From Polyodon spathula (lineage: Eukaryota > Chordata > Actinopteri > Acipenseriformes > Polyodontidae), in contig NC_054536.1 of NCBI RefSeq assembly GCF_017654505.1, forward strand, positions 13,018,794 to 13,082,793: 64,000 bases of DNA. The letters run 5' to 3'. The position numbers were made by a program, and so were the translations under genes. Positions 10,642 to 21,100 of this stretch are shown piece by piece (position 1 is the stretch's first letter; each line of letters opens with the position of its first letter). The notes beneath the pieces were generated by a model. The model was not told the DNA's origin and made no database searches. It saw only the letters and a program-made list of their open reading frames with translations.

Positions 10642-12740
10642 CAAGAGAGTAGTTAATAGGTGTGAGAGAATGGCTGAGGTTGGTGATGTCAGGCCAGAAG
10701 CAGGAACTTAAGACACTGACAGGTACAAAGCACACTACAGCACTATTTTTATTATTACAAAAATAAACCAAATATGTTACCAAAACAGCCACTGCTCATA
10801 GAGCAAAATAAATAAACAAAACCAAGGTTAGGCTGGGCAGTTGCTTTTATTAATCTTTGTTTCTTTTCAATTTGTTTTCTCTCTCTTGTTCTCTCCTAAG
10901 ACTCACCCTGAAGAGGGAGAGCTTTTATATTATGGTCACCTTCTGCACGGTGTTTTGCCAAACAAATCCAACTTTCCCCACTCATTTATATATAAACAAT
11001 ACAAATTAAATACAAAATATGCATAGAGGCAGGGAGGACCCTGTTCTAAAACACACATTTTAGAGCAGGGCTTTGTCCTGCCCCCTTTTTATGGGCAGGG
11101 CTTCCTGACAGATTTATATAATTTGTTATTATGTCTCAAACAAAAACACTGTCATGTGAATTAGCTAGAATCCATTGCGTCAAATAAGACCTCCGATGGA
11201 GGGTGACTCAGGGCTTGAAGTGCATATGTTCAGTATTTATCACTGAATGTATACTGTAACATGCACATAGAATGTAAGACCAGCAGCAGTAATTCTGTAG
11301 CATGTTTCATTTGTAAAGTTGAAATATAGCACCATCTCACTGAATCAAAACTTGATGGGCTGTGAATGAGTAGAACAAGTGGATTTACAAAAATACATTA
11401 AACAAATGCAAGAACAACCCTTTTCAATCTAAATTTGTCAACTGTATTTGAAGTTAGTATTTATGTATTACCAATAAAAGAAACAGCTATGGGTTTAATA
11501 GAAAACATCTACTCTATAGTCTCTCAGAACAGCAACCTTGCAATGACCTTCCACGTGCACTTAAAATTGGAAAATCCAGTTGAAACATTTATGCCATATT
11601 TAATGGCAAAATATTGCTCCAAGTGCCAGAATGAAAACTGAAGTGAGAGCTTACTGCTTCACTAATTACTAGTGCATTCAGTTTAATGAATTTGTTAGAT
11701 AAAAATCCATTAAGAAAAAAATCTCCCATTACATTAAAATCACAACAGCTGACCACTTTAATAAAAACAAACCCTCAGGAAAATGATATGCAACTACTGG
11801 AGGGGTTGTGCTCACTGTAGCGAAATCCTTAGTTTTAGCAGAATCTAAAACAAGTATTTAAAAATGATCTAATCATATGCCCCTTGTGGGTACATTTTGA
11901 ACTACATATTATTTAGGTGTACCCCTAGCACCAAAACAAAGTAAAACCAAGTGGATGAGATATTGCAAAAAATGTCATACAATAGATTTGGGTGCAGACC
12001 TTCTAGGAGATCCAGTAACTAAGGATCTTGAAGATAGTTTCTGAATTCTTAGGAACATTTACATTTCTGTGCAAAAATGTAACATGAGTAGGTATACAAA
12101 ATCTGTAAATTTATAAAGATTACTTCATGTAACCATGACAGCTGTAATAATACAAGGTTCCCAATATACATTAGCTTTTCTTCCTCCCCCACCACTCTAG
12201 GGTATTTAAGGCATTGAATCCCATTTTAATGTTGGTTCTAGCTCAAAACAGGTTATAAAACTTACCCCTCCACTAAATACCAAGGCAAAGCTTCCTCCTA
12301 GGAGTATATACATTAATGGTTAAGAGGAGCAGGGGTGAATACTAGAGAAATAACTACCAAAAAAAAAAAAAAAAAACTTTGCCTATGAACTGTGGTAGAA
12401 ATTGGACCAAATCATTACTTTGTTACCGTTACCTTCAAATGTCAAAAAAGGTGTACTCTCAATTGAAAGGTCTGGGCGACTGCTACAGATCCCCTTCACC
12501 CTCAACACATGCTTGAGAGTCAGACTAAAGTTCTACTGCAAACCCTCTTCAGTTTACAGCCGACAAGGTTACAGCATCAGGCACAGCAGAATCTCATGGT
12601 AGAGGAAGTTATTGAAAAGGACATTAAATGTTACCCAAGTAAGAGACCGCAGGCATTATTTTAGCCATCCAGTACCAAGTCAGATCCTTCGAATCATTGA
12701 TCGATACAAAACACGGAGAGACACATATACATCCACATTC
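10640..12740. other. AT-rich spacer with LTR-family fragment at its start
   Basis: Positions ~10,800-11,110 share phrases such as ggctgggcagttgc and short repeated tgcagggc-type ends with the LTR-like copy at 51,098, so this is probably a fragment of the same repeat family. The rest holds no gene I can support. A poly-A run sits at 12,360-12,377. Confidence 0.35.
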
Positions 12741-12744
12741 AAGA

Positions 12745-12750
12745 TTTATT
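12745..12750 (-). terminator. Poly(A) signal overlapping the zpax stop codon
   Basis: The minus strand reads ATT TAA TAA ATC, so AATAAA (12750-12745) overlaps the stop codon at 12751-12749. The 3' UTR must be only about 10-30 nt. Mammalian zona pellucida genes are known for the same extremely short 3' ends. Confidence 0.75.
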
Positions 12751-12861
12751 AAATAGAAACCCAACACCTCATAGCTTTGGCAGCAAAAATGACAACAGCA
12801 AGCAGAAGGACTCCCACTGCAACTCCCAAGACTGGGATATAGGGGGCCAGATGAGTCTCAC
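12749..12861 (-). CDS. zpax: zpax exon 22 (transmembrane helix and stop)
   Basis: The exon follows a CTTTCAG acceptor. It reads GETHLAPYIPVLG, then a hydrophobic helix (VGVLLLAVVIFAA), then a short cytoplasmic tail KAMRCWVSI and two consecutive TAA stops. No frame problem. Confidence 0.85.
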
Positions 12862-15049
12862 CTGAAAGCAGAGACAAAACCAAGCATTAGGACCCTGAAG
12901 AAGCCACCCAATAGGTGCACTGAAGAAGGAGATGCAAGTACTGAGTAGAAGAGGAGGCAGAGCTAGTTAGCCTGGAGGGCTTAGTTTGAAAGCACAGCTC
13001 CTGATAACATTATGTAGCATGCCTGGGACAGGCATCAGTTTGGCCAAACTTGCAAAGCTAGGGGGGGGGGGGAGGAAACCACTACAGCCCCAGCATCTGT
13101 CATATTGGCTCCAGATTCCCTTTTGGTGCAATACATGACGCTTGCCACACAAGAGCCAAAATTGCAGGAGTTATCCCAACCTTCTCCATCACCATGGAAA
13201 ACTACTTACAGGGCAGGGGATTAGGGTCTGCTTACCGGCTGCTTTCACACTGGCAACTTCCCCCTCCGGCACAATTTGGACTGGCCCAGCAGAAATATAG
13301 CCTTTGACAGAGTCAGCCAGCTCAACACTGCGGGCTGGAAGACATAGCCTGAAAGTTAGATCCAAAAAAAGCAGCAATTTGGAATATACAAATGGGCATC
13401 ATATACACCCTGCCTACCTAATCTCTTGTCTCCAGCGATACAGGTCTTATTGCAGACACCTGCCTTCTCAGAACCACAAACCACAGCTAGACAATGGACC
13501 TACATCTGCAAAACAGGAAGGGCAGGTCAGGAAGTGTTAGCCCTAGCTCAGTCACACACAGCCAGCCAATAAAAGCCATTTCCAAATCAGGACTGCCCAT
13601 TCCTGGCCTGTAGTCATTCCATGCCAGATTAAAAATAGGGAGAGACTTCAGGGTCTGGATTAAGGTTTTTAAAAAGCTACAGCTTGACAAGGCAGCTTCC
13701 CCCCCCCCCCCGAATCTAGAGTAGAGGAACGTGCATTAAGCCCAGGGTGAGAAAACAGATCAAAAAGGCTCAGGTTGATCACACTGAATGTTACCAACTT
13801 GTTGCCACAGGGCATGGTTTCCAACAGACTGAGCCTGGACCTCAAGCCTCTGGAGGTGGTGGGGGCTCTTTGAGAGCATTGGCAGTCACTGGGTGGAACT
13901 GGATCTTGTAGGAGTCTCCACTGGCCAGGCAGCTGCAGAAAGGAGGAGACAACATTGGATGCAAATCACACTGGGTTTCATGGCATGGAGCTTGAGGAGT
14001 GAAGTACAGGAGGTAGTTTTAGGAAAGGACTGCATCCTAGCACATTATGAAGCCTCCAAAGATGTAGAAGTTTGTTATACATGCAGTTCACACCATGGCA
14101 GTTTCCCTCTGGTGGGTTTTCTACCATCTCTAGATGAACATTGACCAAGGCAAATCCAACTCTTATCAGAAGTACATGAAACCAAAGCCCATTGCAATAC
14201 TGAAGTGGCTTTTGCCAGGTTGCACTGACAGGACTACAAGTCATGTCTATTTAGGCATCCAGGTTCTGATGCAATGAAACTGTTACTGCAAGTCTACAGC
14301 ATAGTAACGAGTAGTAGGGGAAATTTAGACCTCTGCCAAGCACATTCCAAAAGCTGGCATAAATGACAGTGAAACTCCAGCTCTGTACAATGTGCTGGCT
14401 TACTCTTGTAGTCTCCACCCCCTTACCCATCAGTGATGAGGTCCCATTGAGGGGTGGCGTCCAGTTCGGGGGTCTCTGTGGCCCAGCAGTCCTGCAGGAC
14501 AAGGTGGTCAGCCAGGTTCTGGTGGTGGAGAAGCACAACCTCCAGAAACAAGGGCTCCAGCCCAGACTTGGCCACAGGGAACTTGGGATAGAACTGGGAG
14601 AATGTCCTTCCTGCCAGATGTGACCAAGGTTGACAGACCACCCATCACTGCTATGCTTTGAAAGCAGTTCACATGTATAGCCACCACACCTGGCGGGTTA
14701 GGGATGAGAGACTACAGAACAGAACCTGGCCATTAAGTTAAGTGGGTATGAAGGGGTGTACCAGATACCAACCTCTTGCTATACGGGCCTTCAGCTTCAG
14801 GTCATCTCTGGCTTTCTTCTGGCCTGGGAAATCAAGAAGTGGAGTTGCAGTAGCAGGTTCATAATGGTAGTCAGGATAAAGTTTACCAATAGTACCCCAG
14901 GCCTGGACAAGCCATACCTCTGCCCAGAGCTGTAGGGGTGGAACTGCAGGGATCCAAGACCTCTTCAAAGGGAGGGGGCAGGGACAGGCTTGCTTTCAGC
15001 TACCAGTTTTATAGTGTCATTGAGGGGTAGCGGCAACGGATTGTCAGCC

Positions 15050-15108
<59 letters not shown>

Positions 15109-18100
15109 CCACAGAATCACGTAATTGTATTTGACAAGCCTACCAAGGTCTTTAATGCAGTTGAAACAAGTTACTTTACACATCCAATTTATGAAATGGT
15201 TCCTTCAGGGGAAATCTTCATAGGAAGTATGCAGTTAGTTAACTAGGACAACTTCGTCCCATGTCTAAAGCAATTATCAAAAGGTGCCAATGCATCTAGC
15301 AATGCCCATTTCAGGCACTTGGGTGTTCAAGGTGTGCCAGTGCTGTACTGGTAAGTGAGGGACTCTTCATGCTCACCTGTATTCAGAGTCCCTGGTGATG
15401 ACTGGAGCATTGGCTGGGAACAGCGCTCTGGTATACACCACCTCATTCTCATAGATCAGGTAGTTATCCACAATCTGAAACATTGCCATTACATCAATGG
15501 TATTAATACAAAGTGCACCCCCCCCCTCCCCCCATACTAGAAGTATGAACAGTAGCCCCATTTGAAAAAAAATCTGTATTCAAACATCTAAAAAGACATA
15601 ACAGGAGTTGCCACTTTGCTTCTCAAACATGCAATTTTAGAAGGTCAAGTGGAAGCCATCTTGCAGTAGTGTTTACTAGGGCAGACATGCCAGGCTAGTT
15701 ACAGACCTGGCAGGTCCACAGCATTTTGTAGTAGATGCAGTACGTATCCAAGTCTACCAATACAAGACCTGTATGAAGGGCCACTGCAAGAGTCTACAGC
15801 CCCATGCAGGAAACCTAAGGTCACCTTGCTCCTGGTCCCACAGGTGTTGACACTGAAGGTGGAGAGCCCTGGTTGAATCAAACTTTGGGTTTGCAGGTCT
15901 TGTCCAGCAGTGTGGTCTTGCTGGGTTCCACTACTGGTATGGGTTCCATGGTTACAGCTACCACTGTCATCACACCATTAGGCATGCACACTGGAGAGAA
16001 TGGGGTGAAAGTGAACCATGAATCAAAGTGACCTCTAGATGACACCTACAGCTATGGCTAAACTCTTGCAGCACCCTAAAGAACCAACTCTTTGCTTGTC
16101 AAACTAAGCCTGCCAAATACTGTTACCATATGAAACGACATTGCACTCCCTTGTCCAAATTCTATTTTAAAATCCAACACTACCGTATTAGTCAAACCCC
16201 AAATTCTAGCTGTTGCAGAACTTCTGGCCAGATCATAGATTGTCTCAAAGACCAGTCTGTTCTTAAAGGATCATGCTATAGTGCAGGTTTAACAATATAA
16301 GTCTTCACCAATAGGAGGAGACATCACCTAGCTGATGCCAGTTGCACAGACTTCAAGAGGGCAGGGCTTGGCAGACCATTTAGAAGTTGAGCAAGTGCTA
16401 TTGGGGATTGGTGTACTGAAACTCTACACAATATGGGATCAACAGAACACTATGGCAAAGAAGGAATCCATTATACGGCCAAAGTATACATTACAGCTTG
16501 TTCAGTCAACACGTGTTGAATGGCAGGGGGGTGCAGAGCACAAAGACAGAAAATAAAGCCCACTGTGGAGCTTCTTACCTAGCAGCTGCTTGGTTGCAAA
16601 TTGACAACGCTGTACGGAGGACAGCACTGCCATGAGTGTCCTAATATTGATTAGGGTCAGTTCTACTCGAACAAAGAGGCCTCAGAGAGAGATCCTGGAA
16701 AGGAGACGAGACAATGAAAAACCCCTTAAACAGCTATCCCAGCTTGAAGCCCAACCAGAGGAGCAGGCTTTCCAGCCTAATCATGCTGTGGATTTAACAA
16801 AGCTAAGGTTTGCTCAAATACTAAACGCTAGTGTCAATACACCTAAAACATGGAGAAGTCTCAAACCCAGGACTATAGAATGTCACCTGCAGCACCCAGC
16901 TCTCAGCCTCTAGGGATGCTCTGCCAAGTAGAAGGCATTCTTCGTGGCCCCCCAGAAATGTATACCTCATAGATGCAGCCGATACTGAAGAGCGGCACCT
17001 CCAGAATAAACTTGGTCTGGTTGGTGGTGATGTAGCCCCGTTGAGGCGCCAGCTCAGAGGTAAGCTGGTGTTTCTCAATGTACATGGCCCAGAGTTGGTC
17101 CATGTTCCCATGTGTCACTTCAAAGACTATGCTTTTTTCAGTACAAGAGCCCTGGATCACAGGAAGCACTAGGGAGGCAAAAAGAATGAAGAGCCTGAAG
17201 TGTATGCCAATAAACTACCCCCTCCCCCCCGCCCCCGCCCCCCTGCCAACCACACCTTCAATGCCATCAGGCATACAGTTCAGGCTTGAGTCTTTAGCAG
17301 AGTGCTGGCAGTCTGGGTAGCAGAGCATTAATGAACATTTCTCTCAAACAGCAAATGCCAATAGGGGTGCAGGTCTGCTAGTGTGGTAAGTGTATGCAAA
17401 TCCCAAAAATAAGGGGACAGCACACCTACTTGCAGACTTTCTGAAGTCTTACACCAGCTTGCAAACTAGCTCAAATTGAAGAAAAATATGGAGACCCCTT
17501 CACAGAATACCAATTCCCTGGTAGGGCACAACCAGTTCAACAATCCCTTGGATGGGAGACTTTGTCTAGTCAACATTCAGTGACACTTCCCAGCCCCAAT
17601 ACTTACTGACATCCTTAACCTGACACAATGGCTGCAGGGTGGAAATAAGGCTCATTCTCAGGGATGATGTTCAAGGTGTAGATGATATTCAAGGTAAACT
17701 CCCTGACACCATTGCCAATATACTGCCAGAGAAGAACAAAAGGCATAAGCAGCAGAACCAGTCAGCAACTGTACTGGAGAATAGACCGCTAGCTTGGATC
17801 TTAAGCTTTCAATCCACAAATTGTATTGGCATGCTTTAATCCCTACCTTTTGTGGGATGAGTGGGTGGGTGAAGGGAACCTTCATGACAAAAGATTTTGT
17901 GCCATTGGGGTGCTGGACCTCTGTTAGCACAATGCCTTGTGCTATGGCCTCAGGAAGGGTCAGAGGAACCCCATTGATGGTCATGTTCTTCAGCTCAACA
18001 TCAGGGTTGAAGACACCAAGGGTGACCGTGAAGACCTTTTCTTCTGGGATGGTATCTACAAACACAGGCATTAGAGGTTAACTAGGTGGAGGAGGGTTTG

Positions 18101-21100
18101 CAGTAGATTAATGCCAGGTCTAGCGTTCTAGTCCAGGACATCCCTCACTGCCCCTCCCAGGGGCAAGAACAAAAAGGCAGGCCTAAAGAGGGACATCATG
18201 CTTTAGGCTGCATTATACATTGGCACCAGAGCAAGGCCATTCAATTCCATGCTGGAAAGCAGGTAGTGTACTCACTGTTCACAACAAAGGGGGTCTCAGC
18301 AATGGAGGGGGTGCGGACTGGCTTGAAGGAACGGTGCTGGGTCACTTCCCACAGGCCATCTGCCCACTGGTGCTCAAGGTACAGGTCAATAGCATAGATC
18401 CGGCTGTACTGGTTATTTATGACATGACTCTGGAGACAGAAGGGCATGGTCATGAGATTAAAGCAGGCGTTGGACTCCATTTAAAGCATTCAGAATCAAG
18501 GCTGGAAGGGAAGGTTCATTGGCCAATACACACACTATGCAAGTTGCAGCTCCCAACATGTAGATAAACTACCATTTCCTCAGGGGCAGCTAAAGCATCA
18601 CTGCCACAGGAGCATGTCTCAGGTACCTGGGATATCAGAGGCAGGTGTACTAGAGAAACACCAAGGGCACATAATCTAGGGGTATACAGAGCCTGCAAGA
18701 CAACATGGCATCTACAATCCTGCAACACATCCAGAACCCACCTGGTTGCCAGTGAAGGAACACGGTAAAGGTTTGGGGCGTTTCCAAACCCTCACCCCCC
18801 CCCACCCCCCCCCCCCCCCCCCCCCACCCCTCCCATGTAAACTCCCCCATTACCTTCAGGTAGCCACCCTCTGCGCCATAAGGAATGGCGATTTCTATGA
18901 CGGTCTTGTTGACTTTCAGTTCATAATTCCATCTTAGGATAGTGGCAAGGTCAAGCAGCTTCCCATCCACACCCATGGAAATATCCTTGTCCTGGAACTT
19001 CTCTATATGCAGGACCAGTGGAGGCAGGACTCTGGGTGCAACCCAAGCCAAATATGTACCATCAAAAAGTGCCAATATCTAAGAGGGAAAGACAAGTCTT
19101 GCTTAAAAAAAAAATTCCATTAGAGGAAGTGCAAGCAGACAGCAATCATGGCCATTGTTTGGAGGATTCTGTAGTGCTAGTATGCAGAGATGTTACAAAA
19201 TTGCAGTAGTAATTGTCCAGTTTAAAAAAAGGACCACACTGGCAGTAGTTTTACATAGCCTCTGGCAAGATAGCCAAGCTTTAGATCTTACTCTTGGTAC
19301 AGGCAGCAGAAGTGTCCACCAATAGCAGCATCCACCTTTGCTTGTAGAAGACAGTTGCCCGGATTGCTTCCATTTGGATGCCATTAACCTGAAAATACAT
19401 GGCAGGAACAATACAAGCATGCTTTGGAGACACTAATGGAGCGATATGGAAGCTGAGCACATTTACCTACATGGACCTCTACTAAAAACAGAAGTAGGCA
19501 TTTTAGAATGACCCATCAGCCCCACTATCAGAAGAGCAGCTTTGTAGCAGTCTTACTGTAAGCATTTCTGATTCCGGCATGTTATAAGGCAAGCGGAAGA
19601 GGATCCTAGTGGAGGTAGAGTTGATCATGTAGCCCCAAGACTGGGCCAGGGAGGAATTCATGGATTTTGCTGGCTGTCCGGTCTTATGGAACACAACCTG
19701 CCACACTGACATTACAGCTTCCTGGGCCTGGAACACAGGAAAGCTAGGGGCTAGTCTGGTTTTATGGGACCAGGGTAGGAGGCAAGAAGCCAGGTTAACT
19801 GGGAAAGTGTCCAGCAATTTTAGTTACACAAGTTATGAAGTGCAAGACAGTTGACACTTGCATAGTGCAACAGCAAGTCACAAGCTTGCATAGAATACAA
19901 ATTGCCATGGCAAAAGGGGCACTGGTACTGTGTGGAGCAAAGTCCTTCACCAAGTTACAGATCTGTGGCACGAGCATCACACAGCAATCATATCATTACC
20001 AGGAGGAGCTATACCATTTGTTACAGTAGAACAGGTTGCTGAAAGATACAGGTCAATATTCCTGGTCACAGTAGCCAGCAAGATGCTCCTGGGGGCTGGA
20101 TAGCAGCTTCGAAGCACCCTATACGATTGCCAGGCTGCACAAACATCTTCAGACCAAAACAGAGTGCTTTTACTTACTGCAGGGAGAGCAGCTTGCCAGT
20201 CTTCAGTATTCATCCCTTCCTGAGCAATAACTGGCACATTTCTTCTTACAGAGATCTACAGGAGGACAAGGGGATAGTGTTACACAACTATTTGGCTTCA
20301 GACCTCCCTACAGTTTAAAGATGATCTTTGAGCCCGTCACACTCTTTACTAGTGAAGTAGATGGCTAGATCAGCAGAGAGGTGTCCTGTTTAGGGGTATT
20401 GGGATCTGAAGTCACAACCAGTTAATTAAGCCATACAGCAAGAAGTCTGCTGAGAATTTGATACAAGGTTCAGAAAGAGTACAATGTAGAACTGGCTCCG
20501 GAAAAGTGCCTAACTATAGTGACAGAAGGATTAGCAGCACTTCACCCCTATTAGTCAATGCTCTCAGGGTGTGAATTAAGTCAAGCAGGGTGTCAAGTTA
20601 TAGAAATACAGGACAGGGAGGGATGCATGCAAAATGAAATTGTTTACTTCTACACTACTGGACATCACTAAGCTGATGAACAAGGACAATGCACAGCAGG
20701 TCAAAAGGTTAGTGTAGTACAGTTTCAGTTAACCAATTCAACAAGTGTGCAAGTTAGCTAGAGTGGAATGCCACCGATTAGGGTGGGTGAAGTCTGATTT
20801 TTTTTGCCCATGGAGAGCACCAGCTGCTACTCCTCCTCATGAGCTTTGAATACCAATCTTTCTGCAGTTTACAAGTAAAAATGTGCTGCTAAACCACGCA
20901 AAGAAACAGAACACCAGCACAAGTGCCTGCAGAAAGCACCAAGCATGAAAGCTACAGAACCTCTGCATCGTACGTTGATCCAGAATTAAATGAATTTTTT
21001 ACCTGAAGAAAAATGCTTCTGTAAACATTTTACAATGCACAATTGTGCAGATATGGGAAGCAAACAGGCAACGCACACTAAATTGGATTTGCAATTCAAA

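Noticed and set aside
16632..16913. 93-codon plus-strand frame in the zpax locus
   Set aside because: Overlaps exon 14 in antisense and shows no recognisable domain.
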